From the NCBI GenBank assembly GCA_007116635.1, contig SKIB01000074.1, forward strand, positions 24,394 through 88,393: a DNA stretch of 64,000 nucleotides, read 5' to 3'. Shown piece after piece: positions 36,691 to 45,246 of this stretch (position 1 is its first letter; each line of letters opens with the position of its first letter). This DNA comes from Saccharospirillaceae bacterium. GTDB lineage: Bacteria > Pseudomonadota > Gammaproteobacteria > Pseudomonadales > Natronospirillaceae. Below the pieces are notes generated by a model. The model was given only the letters and a program-made list of their open reading frames with translations, was not told the DNA's origin and searched no databases. The position numbers and the translations under genes were made by a program.

Positions 36691-38898
36691 ATGAATCGAG
36701 CCCCTGTGGTCTTGGTATTGGGCCTGGGTCTGATTGGTGCCAGTTTTGCCCAGGCCTTAAAGTTGAGTGGTCGGGTCAAGTGGGTTTGGGGCCATGACGC
36801 CGACCCTGAATCCATTGCCATCGCCAAAGAACGGCAGATCATTGATGGCAACATGGCCTTAGAAGACATGGTGCGCCAAGCCGATGTGATTCAGCTGGCG
36901 GTGCCGGTCTTGGCGGTTGGCCCACTCTTGGCGCGTATCCTGCCTCATCTTGGGGCCAAAACCATTCTTACCGATGTGGGATCGGTCAAGGGCCAGTTTG
37001 CCCGTCAGGTGCAGCAGTATTTGCCTGCCGCCCATTGGCCCTGGGTGGTGCCTGGTCATCCCATCGCTGGTGCGGAGCGCTCTGGCGTCACTGCGGCCCA
37101 ACCCAAGTTGTTTGTTCGTCATCAGGTCATCCTTACCCCGCTGTCCGAAACCGTGCCTGAGGCCATTCAAACCGTGACCTGGTTATGGCAAGCCTGTGGT
37201 GCTCGTGTCAGTCTGATGGGGGTCGAGCATCACGACCAGGTGTTGGCTGCCACCAGTCATATTCCGCACCTGTTGGCCTTTAATTTGGTCGATAGCCTTG
37301 CGCGCTCCAATGCCAGTACTGACATCTTTGCTCATGCCGCTGGCGGTTTTCGGGATTTTACCCGCATTGCCGCCTCCAATCCGGTGATGTGGCGTGACAT
37401 TTTTATCGCCAACAAGGATTCTTGCCTGCAAGTCTTGGATCAATTCAGCCAAGATTTGGCGCAGTTGCGCACTGCCTTGGTTGACCAAGATGGCGAGCAG
37501 CTGCAGTTGGTCTTTGCTCGGGCGCAAACGGCGCGGCAGCATTTCAGTCGTATTCTGGCTCGGCGTCGGCTTAAAGATTCAGCCCCGCTAATGGCCAGCA
37601 GGCTGTTATTGCAGCCCATTGGCCAATTGGATGGTCAACTCAGTCTGCCGGGTGATGTGTTGCTTAGCCAGCAGTTGTTGATGCTCAGTGCCATGGCCAT
37701 GGGCAGCTCACAACTGCACAATCTCAGCGATAATCAAGAAGTGCTGGCTACGCGTCAAGCCTTGCAAGATCTGGGCATCCTGGCCTTGCCGCAAGGGGCG
37801 AATACCCTGGTGGTGCATGGTCAGGGCTGGCATGGTTTTGCCAAGCCCGCAGCGGAGCTTTATTTGTCCGATACCCGTGAAGACCTAGCCATGATGCTGG
37901 GCTTATTGGTGGCTCAGCCCTTCAGTAGCCGAGTTTGTCCGGCGGCTTCAGGGCAGCAAGAGCAGCTGCAGCTATTGGCTGATTTGCAAGCCTTGGGTTG
38001 GCCGCTGCGATGGTCAGAGCAGGGCATTGAGGTTGCAGGGCGTGTGGATGAGCAGGCCTTGACCTGGCCACACGAGGCCGCCAGTGATCTGGTTGAATTG
38101 GCGCTGCTGTTTTTGGCCCTGCAGCTTAGACCGCAGCAATGCCTGCCTTGCGCTAGTCTGCGCAGTAAAATTTGCCTGCAGATGCTGTTGTCCATGGGGA
38201 TGCCTCTGACTCTGGCGGCACAGGGTTATCGCTTGCCTGCTGATTTTACTCCGCTAAAGCCGTTGCAACTGGACTTGCCTACCGATGCTTATTTGGCGGG
38301 CTTTTATCTGTGCTTGGCTTTGGCTAGGGGAGAGAGCCAGCTGTTGCTGCGCCAATTGCCGGACTTTGGTGCCTTGGGCGCTCTGGTAGCTTACCTACTA
38401 GGTAACCAGCAACTGGATCTGCAGCTGGAAGCCATGCCGGGCCACGATCTGATGCCTTTGCAGCAACTGCATCTTAGGTCGGGCAAGGGGTTGCAGGCCT
38501 TGGATTTGAGTGTGGGGCAGCAGCAGGCCATGGATGAAATTCTACCCTTGCTCATGGTGTTGGCGTTGCACTTGCCGCAGGCCAGTCGTTGGCAGGGGGC
38601 CAAAGACTTACCCCTGCTTTGTCGTGATAGTCTGGATGCTTTGCTGCCCCAATTACATGCCTTGGGTGCTCAGATTTACTATCAGGATCAGGATTTAGTG
38701 CTTGAGCCATCGACGCTTGGTGGCGGCAGTCTTAATGCTCAGGATAACAGCCGCCTGGCTCTGGCCATGCTGCTGGCAGCGGCCTTGGCCAAGCAGCCTA
38801 TCTGGGTGGAGTGCGTCGGTGATCTGAGTGGGTTTTATCCCTTATGGCAGCAGCAATTTAGCCAGCTGGGCTGGCATTTTTATGAGGAAGAGCTTTGA
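36691..38898 (+). CDS. tyrA: Prephenate dehydrogenase fused to a degenerate EPSP-synthase-like domain
   Basis: Residues 1-290 are an intact TyrA: NAD site LVLGLGLIGASFAQAL, LTDVGSVKGQFA, catalytic-His segment PGHPIAGAERSGV, VLAATSHIPHLLAF and GGFRDFTRIAASNPVMWRDI. Residues 305-735 align along their whole length with AroA, as in the TyrA-AroA fusions of Pseudomonas, but key sites are lost. The LPGDKSISHR-type motif has become LPGDVLLSQQ (residue 320 on), with the Lys, Ser and Arg gone. The GNAGTAMR motif has become SDTREDLAM (about 393). The RVKETDR and terminal Lys sites are also lost; one Asp and one Arg may remain. The frame is open with no stop or frameshift. I infer a working dehydrogenase carrying a catalytically dead AroA fold. 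Confidence 0.85.
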   Translation: MNRAPVVLVLGLGLIGASFAQALKLSGRVKWVWGHDADPESIAIAKERQIIDGNMALEDMVRQADVIQLAVPVLAVGPLLARILPHLGAKTILTDVGSVKGQFARQVQQYLPAAHWPWVVPGHPIAGAERSGVTAAQPKLFVRHQVILTPLSETVPEAIQTVTWLWQACGARVSLMGVEHHDQVLAATSHIPHLLAFNLVDSLARSNASTDIFAHAAGGFRDFTRIAASNPVMWRDIFIANKDSCLQVLDQFSQDLAQLRTALVDQDGEQLQLVFARAQTARQHFSRILARRRLKDSAPLMASRLLLQPIGQLDGQLSLPGDVLLSQQLLMLSAMAMGSSQLHNLSDNQEVLATRQALQDLGILALPQGANTLVVHGQGWHGFAKPAAELYLSDTREDLAMMLGLLVAQPFSSRVCPAASGQQEQLQLLADLQALGWPLRWSEQGIEVAGRVDEQALTWPHEAASDLVELALLFLALQLRPQQCLPCASLRSKICLQMLLSMGMPLTLAAQGYRLPADFTPLKPLQLDLPTDAYLAGFYLCLALARGESQLLLRQLPDFGALGALVAYLLGNQQLDLQLEAMPGHDLMPLQQLHLRSGKGLQALDLSVGQQQAMDEILPLLMVLALHLPQASRWQGAKDLPLLCRDSLDALLPQLHALGAQIYYQDQDLVLEPSTLGGGSLNAQDNSRLALAMLLAAALAKQPIWVECVGDLSGFYPLWQQQFSQLGWHFYEEEL

Positions 38899-39575
38899 TG
38901 ACTCAGGTTCCAATTTTGACCATTGATGGCCCCAGTGGCGCGGGCAAGGGTACGGTGGCACTGCGTTTGGCTGCCATGACTGGCTGGCAATTGCTGGACT
39001 CGGGCGCTCTGTATCGCTTAACGGCTTTGGCCGCGCACCAGCAGGGGCTAAGCCTTGATGATGAGTCAGCCTTGGCGCACTTGGCGGAACATTTGCCGGT
39101 GCGTTTTGAGCTGGGTGCACAGGGGGCGGAGCCCTTTTTGCAAGATCAGTCGGTGTCGCATCTGATCCGCACCGAAGAAGTGGCGGCCATGGCCTCTAAC
39201 GTGGCTAAGTTGCCAGGCGTGCGCCAAGGTTTGTTGGCTCGCCAGCGCGCCTTTGCTCAGCCGCCAGGCTTGGTAGCTGACGGTCGTGACATGGGCACGG
39301 TGGTATTCCCTGAAGCGGATTTGAAAGTGTTTTTAACCGCCAGTGCACAAGAGCGCGCCAACCGCCGGGTACTGCAATTGCAGGCGGCGGGTAAAGAAGC
39401 CGATTGGCAGCAGATCCATCAGCAGGTGGTGGAACGCGATCATCAAGACAGCACCCGAGCCGCGGCGCCACTGAAGCCAGCAGCGGATGCTTTGTTGATT
39501 GATAGCACGGATTTGAGCATCGATCAGGTAGTGGCGCAGATCTGGCAAGCACTCTGTGCAAAAAAAATGCAATAG
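38898..39575 (+). CDS. cmk: Cytidylate kinase
   Basis: Phosphorylates CMP and dCMP with ATP. P-loop TIDGPSGAGKGTVALRLA near the N terminus; LDSGALYRLTAL, the NMP-binding insert, and VADGRDMGTVVFPEADLKVF follow. The lid arginines are in RDHQDSTRAAAPLKPA. The ATG at 38898 shares one base with the tyrA stop (TGATG) and gives 225 residues, the family length. It lies just before rpsA, the usual partner. Confidence 0.97.
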   Translation: MTQVPILTIDGPSGAGKGTVALRLAAMTGWQLLDSGALYRLTALAAHQQGLSLDDESALAHLAEHLPVRFELGAQGAEPFLQDQSVSHLIRTEEVAAMASNVAKLPGVRQGLLARQRAFAQPPGLVADGRDMGTVVFPEADLKVFLTASAQERANRRVLQLQAAGKEADWQQIHQQVVERDHQDSTRAAAPLKPAADALLIDSTDLSIDQVVAQIWQALCAKKMQ

Positions 39576-39589
39576 CCTTAGCAAAGTCA

Positions 39590-39617
39590 TTGTCTTTTTC
39601 TGCCAAGTAGGTACAAT
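39590..39617 (+). promoter_or_regulatory. Putative rpsA promoter
   Basis: TTGTCT (39590-39595) and TACAAT (39612-39617) are separated by 16 bp; each differs from consensus at one or two positions. It lies just after the cmk stop and would give S1 mRNA a leader of about 160 nt. Confidence 0.6.
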
Positions 39618-39662
39618 TTTGCACCTGAATTTTAACTAGTGTTGCTCTGGCTTTATACCGTT

Positions 39663-39674
39663 GGCCTCGAGGCC
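39663..39674 (+). other. Perfect 12-bp palindrome in rpsA leader
   Basis: GGCCTCGAGGCC reads the same on both strands and lies midway between the predicted promoter and the rpsA start. In E. coli the rpsA leader folds into hairpins that bind S1 for autoregulation; this may be part of a similar fold. That function is an inference. Confidence 0.35.
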
Positions 39675-39783
39675 TTAGCAACAAAACTTGATTGACCCGC
39701 ATTGGCCAGCATGCGGAGCAGGTAGCGGCGGCGCTTTTGTCGTTTGGTTACCGTTAATCCCTTACCTGTAGGTTATTTTCTTA

Positions 39784-41460
39784 ATGGAAAATTTTGCTCA
39801 ATTATTCGAAGAGAGTCTGCGCAGTGTTGAAATGCAACCAGGCGCAATCATTTCAGGCGTTGTAGTTGCCATTGATGCTGACTGGGTAACCATTCACGCT
39901 GGTTTGAAATCCGAAGGTGTTGTACCTCGCGCTGAATTCCTAAATGAAAAAGGCGAACTGGAAGTTCAGATCGGTGACGAAGTAAAGGTTGCTCTGAAGG
40001 CTGTTGAAGACGGCTTTGGTGAAACCAAGCTGTCTCGTGGTGAAGCTAAGCGCGCTGAAGTCTGGTTGGATCTGGAGCAGGCTGTCGAGAAAGAGCAAAC
40101 CATTCTTGGTTTGATCAACGGCAAAGTCAAGGGTGGCTTTACCGTTGATATCAATGGCATCCGTGCTTTCTTGCCAGGTTCTTTGGTTGATGTGCGTCCA
40201 GTACGCGACACTCTGCACCTAGAGAACAAAGAACTGGAATTCCGTGTTATCAAGCTGGATCGTCGTCGTAACAACGTGGTTGTTTCTCGTCGTGCCGTTC
40301 TTGAGAACGCCAACAGCGCTGAGCGCGAAAAACTGCTGGCCAACCTGCAAGAAGGTCAAGAAGTTAAGGGTATCGTTAAGAACCTTACCGATTACGGTGC
40401 CTTCGTTGATCTGGGCGGCGTTGATGGCCTACTGCACATCACTGACATGGCTTGGAAGCGCATCAAGCACCCAAGCGAAATCGTGGCCGTTGGCGACGAG
40501 ATCGATGTCAAGGTATTGAAGTTCGACCGCGAGCGCAACCGTGTGTCTCTGGGTCTTAAGCAATTGGGTGCTGACCCATGGGTAAGCATCAAAGAGCGTT
40601 ACCCAGAAGATCTGCGCGTGACTGCCCGTGTGACCAACCTGACCGATTATGGCTGCTTTGCTGAGCTGGAAGAAGGCGTTGAAGGTCTGGTACACGTCTC
40701 TGAAATGGATTGGACCAACAAGAACATCCACCCATCCAAAGTGGTGCAAGTGGGTGATGAAATCAATGTTGTGGTTCTGGACATTGACGAAGAGCGTCGC
40801 CGCATTTCCTTGGGCATCAAGCAAACTCAGGTTAACCCTTGGGAAGACTTTGCTGCCAAAAATAACAAGGGTGACCGTGTATCTGGCAAGATCAAGTCGA
40901 TCACCGATTTCGGTATTTTCATTGGCTTGGAAGGCGGCATTGATGGTCTGGTTCACCTGTCTGACATCAGCTGGAACGAAACCGGTGAAGAAGCCGTGCG
41001 TAAGTTCAAGAAGGGCGACGAAGTTGAAAGCGTTATCCTGTCGATCGACCCAGAGCGTGAGCGCATCTCTTTGGGCATCAAGCAGCTGGACAGCGATCCA
41101 TTCGCTCAGTTCGTTAGCGAGCACGACAAGGGTGATGTAGTTAAGGGCGTGATCCGTGAAGTTGACGCCAAGGCTGCCATCATTGTTCTGGCCGAAGAAG
41201 TGGAAGGCATCCTCAAAGCTTCTGAAATCAGCCGTGACCGTGTTGAAGACGCGCGTAACGCTCTGAACGCCGGTGAAGAAGTCGAAGTGAAGATCGTTAG
41301 CGTTGACCGTAAAAACCGTCAGATCAACCTGTCAATCAAAGCCCGTGAAATGGACGATGAAAAGCAAGCTGTTAAAGAGCTCAAGCAACAGCCTGTTGAA
41401 GGTAATGGTCCAACCACTCTGGGTGACCTGATTAAGCAAAAAATGGAAGAAAACAAGTAA
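39784..41460 (+). CDS. rpsA: 30S ribosomal protein S1
   Basis: Binds mRNA and brings it to the 30S subunit. The 558 residues contain six S1 (OB-fold) repeats. Two divergent repeats bind the ribosome ([40 protein letters not shown]). Four typical RNA-binding repeats follow, for example [20 protein letters not shown] and [20 protein letters not shown]. There is a short tail ending in KQKMEENK. Codon use is biased towards C-ending codons as expected for a very highly expressed gene. It is followed by a strong terminator. Confidence 0.98.
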   Translation: MENFAQLFEESLRSVEMQPGAIISGVVVAIDADWVTIHAGLKSEGVVPRAEFLNEKGELEVQIGDEVKVALKAVEDGFGETKLSRGEAKRAEVWLDLEQAVEKEQTILGLINGKVKGGFTVDINGIRAFLPGSLVDVRPVRDTLHLENKELEFRVIKLDRRRNNVVVSRRAVLENANSAEREKLLANLQEGQEVKGIVKNLTDYGAFVDLGGVDGLLHITDMAWKRIKHPSEIVAVGDEIDVKVLKFDRERNRVSLGLKQLGADPWVSIKERYPEDLRVTARVTNLTDYGCFAELEEGVEGLVHVSEMDWTNKNIHPSKVVQVGDEINVVVLDIDEERRRISLGIKQTQVNPWEDFAAKNNKGDRVSGKIKSITDFGIFIGLEGGIDGLVHLSDISWNETGEEAVRKFKKGDEVESVILSIDPERERISLGIKQLDSDPFAQFVSEHDKGDVVKGVIREVDAKAAIIVLAEEVEGILKASEISRDRVEDARNALNAGEEVEVKIVSVDRKNRQINLSIKAREMDDEKQAVKELKQQPVEGNGPTTLGDLIKQKMEENK

Positions 41461-41475
41461 ACTTGTCTATTCCAC

Positions 41476-41497
41476 AAGGGCCTGCGGGCCCTTTTTT
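41476..41497 (+). terminator. Rho-independent terminator after rpsA
   Basis: Stem AAGGGCC (41476-41482) with GGCCCTT (41487-41493), tetraloop TGCG, and a run of six T. It lies 15 nt after the rpsA stop. Confidence 0.92.
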
Positions 41498-41607
41498 ATT
41501 GCTTAGCTGTTAGTAAACCATAAATATACTGCTAACTACTTGAAATTCTTAGTAAAGCTGTCATCTTATCTGTATAGGATTTAATCAGGAATCCAGTAGG
41601 TAAGGCT

Positions 41608-41892
41608 ATGACCAAATCAGAACTTATTGAGCGAATTATTGCTAAGCAGAGCCAGTTGAACCCGAGGGAGGTTGAGCAAGCCATAAAAGCCATTATTGAG
41701 CAGATGGCTGACTCTTTGGCTGCTGGAGAACGTATTGAAATTCGTGGCTTTGGCAGTTTCTCGTTGCACTATCGTCCTCCCCGGGTAGGGCGCAATCCAA
41801 AGACCGGTGATGCCGTACTGTTAACAGGTAAGTACGTACCACATTTTAAGCCAGGTAAAGAGTTACGTGAGATGGTCAACGAGTTAGACTAA
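41608..41892 (+). CDS. ihfB: Integration host factor beta subunit
   Basis: DNA-bending protein that pairs with IhfA. The 94 residues have the HU/IHF fold: N-terminal helices [20 protein letters not shown], the signature [20 protein letters not shown], and the beta-arm tip GRNPKTGD with the intercalating Pro. It follows rpsA as in most Gammaproteobacteria and lies before lapA, also the usual order. Confidence 0.97.
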   Translation: MTKSELIERIIAKQSQLNPREVEQAIKAIIEQMADSLAAGERIEIRGFGSFSLHYRPPRVGRNPKTGDAVLLTGKYVPHFKPGKELREMVNELD

Positions 41893-41957
41893 TGGTTTGA
41901 GTTGTGTGGCTGCTTTAATTGCCCTAGCATATGGCTGACACTTATTAGGGTAATACT

Positions 41958-42164
41958 ATGTTGGCAAAGTTGTTGGCAAAACTGATTATAATTCTTCTAT
42001 TTTTTATCGCTCTGATGCTGGGCTACAGTAATCAGCAGTGGTTATCTTTATCCTTTCTTGGGTTTGAATCCCTAAGTTTGCCGGTTTTTGTTTGGTTATT
42101 GCTGGCCTGGTTCTTTGGTATGGTCAGCTATTGGTTGCTAAATTTTTTGAGCTCTAAGGCATGA
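41958..42164 (+). CDS. lapA: LapA-family inner-membrane protein
   Basis: A 68-residue protein with two membrane helices (about residues 8-22 and 42-60) around a short loop (GYSNQQWLSLSFLGFESLSLP), matching the LapA/YciS family. It works with LapB in controlling LpxC turnover and hence lipopolysaccharide amount. The usual cytoplasmic C-terminal tail is very short here. It overlaps lapB by 4 nt (ATGA). Confidence 0.88.
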   Translation: MLAKLLAKLIIILLFFIALMLGYSNQQWLSLSFLGFESLSLPVFVWLLLAWFFGMVSYWLLNFLSSKA

Positions 42165-43033
42165 ATCAAGAGCTGAGCATGCTGGTCGCAGTCTGCCTGG
42201 CTTTATTGTTGGGTGTGCTCATGGGCTGGTATTTTGCGCGTGCAAGGCTTCAAGATCGTCTTGCTCAGCGGTTTAGTCCCATAGAGAATTCAGTAGCTCA
42301 AACTCAGAGTTTGACTGAGCAATTACAGTTGGCCAGTACTTGGCGTGATCAAGGTTTTTACGACCAAGCCATAGCCTTACACCAGAATTTATTGATCGAA
42401 GCTCAGAGCCCAGAGGATGAGTGCTCCATACGATTTCAGTTGGCCCTAGACTTTTTTTCAGCTGGCTTGTTTGATCGTGCCGAGAGTCTTTGGCTTGGGC
42501 TGCTGGTTAATAAAGAGTTTCATTTACCAGCACTTACGCAGCTAAGTCGTCTTTATACCATGACTCAGGATTGGCAAGCCTTGGTTAAGTTGCTTGCAGA
42601 TACCTCTCTAACTGAAGAGTTATCCCTAGTCTACTTGCATGCCTGTTGTGAGTTGGTGCAATACTTTCGTGGTCTATCCCTACCTAATCAAGCCGATAAG
42701 TATTTACAGATGGCCAATAAGCTCGATGCCAAGCATCCTAGAGTAAGGCTGTTAAGTGGTGTGACTGATATGCTGGAAGTTAAGCAGGCTAAGCATGAGT
42801 CCTGGCAGGATTTATTAGTGACAAAACGCTTTACTCGTGCTCAGGATTTTCGCCAGTTGCTGCGCAGAGCAGCGCAGCAGGGAGCCGACTGGCAGGCTGT
42901 GTATCAGCAGCTAGAGTTTAGAGGCGTATTGGCGGATCGGTTTCAATGTCGCCACTGCGGCTATGAAAGCCGTGAGCATAGCTGGCTATGCCCACAGTGT
43001 CATCACTGGCAGACCATGGACGAGCATCACTAG
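42161..43033 (+). CDS. lapB: LapB-like TPR/rubredoxin protein, shorter than usual
   Basis: LapB (YciM) is a membrane-anchored TPR protein that recruits LpxC to FtsH. Here one N-terminal helix (about 5-22) and a helical TPR region (AIALHQNLLIEAQSPEDECS, FSAGLFDRAESLWLGLLVNK) are present. The C-terminal zinc ribbon is intact (CRHCGYESREHSWLCPQC). At 290 residues it is about 100 shorter than the E. coli protein (389), so several TPR repeats seem missing, mainly between the second repeat and the ribbon. It shares the CTAG stop with the opposing CbiX-like gene. Confidence 0.85.
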   Translation: MNQELSMLVAVCLALLLGVLMGWYFARARLQDRLAQRFSPIENSVAQTQSLTEQLQLASTWRDQGFYDQAIALHQNLLIEAQSPEDECSIRFQLALDFFSAGLFDRAESLWLGLLVNKEFHLPALTQLSRLYTMTQDWQALVKLLADTSLTEELSLVYLHACCELVQYFRGLSLPNQADKYLQMANKLDAKHPRVRLLSGVTDMLEVKQAKHESWQDLLVTKRFTRAQDFRQLLRRAAQQGADWQAVYQQLEFRGVLADRFQCRHCGYESREHSWLCPQCHHWQTMDEHH

Positions 43034-43395
43034 TGTTGCTTGAGGCAACTGCTGACCAGTTGTAAGTAACCCTGAGTGCTGCCCAGATAGGGTAAAATCT
43101 CTATCCTGAGTTCGGGGTTTGCATCCATGAATTCCCGCACATCCCTGGGCACATCTTCGGCTACATGTCGGCCTTGATTAAGGAAGCAGGGCAATACCTT
43201 AATCTGCTGTGCGCCTTGGGTTGCTAAAATTTCCAGCCCTTGCTGGATGCTGGGCTCGCATAGTTCTAGATAACAGCCTTGAATCTGCTTGGGCTCAAGT
43301 TGCAAAGACTGCCGCACTTGCTCGACCTGTTGCTGGAATTCGATATTGGCTGCGGCTCGTCTTGAGCCATGGGCGATCAACAGGTAAGCAGTCAT
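43030..43395 (-). CDS. CbiX-like sirohydrochlorin chelatase domain protein
   Basis: 121 residues, a single CbiX half-domain. It has the metal-binding His in LLIAHGSRRAAAN and a second His in LPCFLNQGRHVAEDVP, both hallmarks of CbiX/SirB class II chelatases. Such short proteins act as homodimers and insert Co, Ni or Fe into tetrapyrroles; the metal here is unknown. It overlaps the Trm112-like gene by 4 nt and ends on the palindromic CTAG that also stops lapB on the other strand. Confidence 0.85.
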   Translation of the reverse strand: MTAYLLIAHGSRRAAANIEFQQQVEQVRQSLQLEPKQIQGCYLELCEPSIQQGLEILATQGAQQIKVLPCFLNQGRHVAEDVPRDVREFMDANPELRIEILPYLGSTQGYLQLVSSCLKQH

Positions 43396-43604
43396 TCAGT
43401 GCCAGCTCCTTCTTTGTAGCTTTCGTATTCTTCGATGCCTATGTTGCGGGCTTCTTCTTCCAGCAACACTGGTATGTCGTCACGAATGGGGTAGGCCAAA
43501 CGGCTGGCGGTGCAAATTAATTCCGTCTTGTCTTTGCTCAGTTGCAAGGGTGCCTTGGTTACTGGGCAGACGAGGATGGCCAATAATTGTTGATCAATCA
43601 TCAT
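43392..43604 (-). CDS. Trm112-family small protein
   Basis: A 70-residue YcaR/Trm112-type protein: [39 protein letters not shown]. The family normally has paired Cys for zinc. Here CPVTKAPL has a single Cys and the second pair is reduced to LIC, as in many proteobacterial members. Trm112 proteins activate methyltransferases in eukaryotes; the bacterial role is unclear. The ATG at 43604 has AAGGA upstream and overlaps the end of yidD by 11 nt. Confidence 0.85.
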   Translation of the reverse strand: MMIDQQLLAILVCPVTKAPLQLSKDKTELICTASRLAYPIRDDIPVLLEEEARNIGIEEYESYKEGAGTE

Positions 43605-43863
43605 GGTTTTCCTTGCAGCATTGGCTGCGTTGTTCGGCTAGTGCTTCAGGGCTGCCAGGAACATAGTCCAGGCCGCCTGGGTGGTAGGGGTGGCAGCGCC
43701 CGAGGCGCTTAATGGCTAACCAGCTGCCTTTGAATGCGCCATGCAATTCAATGGCTTGCAAGGCATAGGCTGAGCAACTGGGGTAAAAGCGGCAGCGGCT
43801 GCCCAGCAGAGGGCTGAGCAGCAGTTGGTAGCCTCGAATCAGTTTGCGCAGCAACCAGGCCAT
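43594..43863 (-). CDS. yidD: Membrane protein insertion efficiency factor YidD
   Basis: Helps YidC insert membrane proteins. The 89 residues have the family core: [35 protein letters not shown] and HPGGLDYVP, with three conserved Cys and an amphipathic N-terminal helix. The ATG at 43863 overlaps the cysS stop (TAATG). A TTG three codons earlier is not needed. In most bacteria yidD lies in the rpmH-rnpA-yidC cluster near the origin; here it is downstream of cysS. Confidence 0.94.
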   Translation of the reverse strand: MAWLLRKLIRGYQLLLSPLLGSRCRFYPSCSAYALQAIELHGAFKGSWLAIKRLGRCHPYHPGGLDYVPGSPEALAEQRSQCCKENHDD

Positions 43864-45233
43864 TATTGCCAATGCCAGCGAGTGCCATCGCGGCTGTCTT
43901 CCAGTACCACCCCTTGATCCAATAACTGCTGACGAATGGCGTCGGCCTTGGCAAATTCGCGATTGGCTTTGGCGGTAGCACGATCGGCAATCAGTTGTTC
44001 AATCTGGGTGGTGCTGATTTTGCCCTGTTGTTCCTGCTGGAACCACTGGTTAGGCTGTTGATCCAGCAAGCCAAGCAGCTGGGCGCTGGCTTTGAGATTG
44101 GCTGCCAGTTGCTGTTTTTGCTGCTCATCTTGGCTGCGATAAAATGCCGAAGCCAGTTGATGCAGTTGGGCAATGGCTTGCGGGCTGTTGAAGTCGTCAC
44201 AGAGGGCACTCAGGAACTCGGGATCGATCTGTCCCTGGCTGACCTGTCCGGCATCGCGTAGCACCCCATAGAAGCGGTCAAGGCTTTGCTTTGATTGCTC
44301 CAGCAGCTGATTCGACCAGTTGAGCGACGAGCGGTACTGAGCGGACAGCAGTGCCAGGCGCAGCTGTTCGGCAGGGTAATCTTGCAGCAGTTCGCGGGCG
44401 GTGATGAAGTTGCCCAGCGATTTGGACATCTTCTCGCCTTCAACCGTGATCATGCCATTGTGCATCCAATAATTTACATAATTTTCAGGATGCTCATGCG
44501 CGCAGGTCCCCTGAGCGATTTCGTTCTCATGGTGCGGGAAGGTTAGGTCATGGCCACCACCATGAATATCGATGGTGGCACCCAGATGGCGGTTGATCAT
44601 GGCGGTACACTCAATGTGCCAGCCCGGTCTGCCGCGGCCCCAGGGGCTATTCCAGCCAGGTAGATCGTCAGTGGAGGGCTTCCAGAGGACAAAATCCAAG
44701 GGATTGCGCTTGTAGCTGGCGACTTCAACCCGAGCACCGGCAATCATGTCGTCCAGTTTGCGTTTCGACAGCTTGCCGTAATCCTGCATGCTGTCGACGG
44801 CAAAGAGCACATGGCTCTCACTTTCATAAGCATGACCGCGCTCGATCAAGCGCTCAACCAGATCGATGATCTCAGGGAGGTGATCCGTGGCCTTAGGCTC
44901 CAAATCCGGCGGCAGCACGCCCAAAGCACCCATGTCCTGGTGATAGGCCTCAATGTAGGTTTGGGTGATCTGACTGATGTCTACCCCTGCGGCCGCGGCG
45001 GCATGGTTGATCTTGTCATCAATGTCGGTGATGTTACGGGCGTAAACCACCTGGGGATACAGATGGCGCAGCAAGCGCACGAAGGCATCAAAGACCACGG
45101 CAGGACGCGCATTGCCAATATGTACATAGTTGTACACCGTCGGGCCGCATACATAGATGCGCACATTGCTCGGGTCCATGGGTTTGAAGGCTTCTTTTTG
45201 CCCGCTAAGGCTATTATGAATCTGCAATTGCAT
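43863..45233 (-). CDS. cysS: Cysteinyl-tRNA synthetase
   Basis: Class I synthetase charging tRNA-Cys. HIGH-type motif [16 protein letters not shown] with the zinc Cys; [10 protein letters not shown]; zinc ligands in GWHIECTAM and [13 protein letters not shown] loop in [14 protein letters not shown]. The C-terminal anticodon-binding helical domain follows. The ATG at 45233 starts [18 protein letters not shown], with AGGA 6 nt upstream, and gives 456 residues; the frame is open 13 codons further up without family resemblance. It lies 13 nt after the PTPS-like gene. Confidence 0.97.
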   Translation of the reverse strand: MQLQIHNSLSGQKEAFKPMDPSNVRIYVCGPTVYNYVHIGNARPAVVFDAFVRLLRHLYPQVVYARNITDIDDKINHAAAAAGVDISQITQTYIEAYHQDMGALGVLPPDLEPKATDHLPEIIDLVERLIERGHAYESESHVLFAVDSMQDYGKLSKRKLDDMIAGARVEVASYKRNPLDFVLWKPSTDDLPGWNSPWGRGRPGWHIECTAMINRHLGATIDIHGGGHDLTFPHHENEIAQGTCAHEHPENYVNYWMHNGMITVEGEKMSKSLGNFITARELLQDYPAEQLRLALLSAQYRSSLNWSNQLLEQSKQSLDRFYGVLRDAGQVSQGQIDPEFLSALCDDFNSPQAIAQLHQLASAFYRSQDEQQKQQLAANLKASAQLLGLLDQQPNQWFQQEQQGKISTTQIEQLIADRATAKANREFAKADAIRQQLLDQGVVLEDSRDGTRWHWQ

Positions 45234-45246
45234 AATGCTTCCTAAA

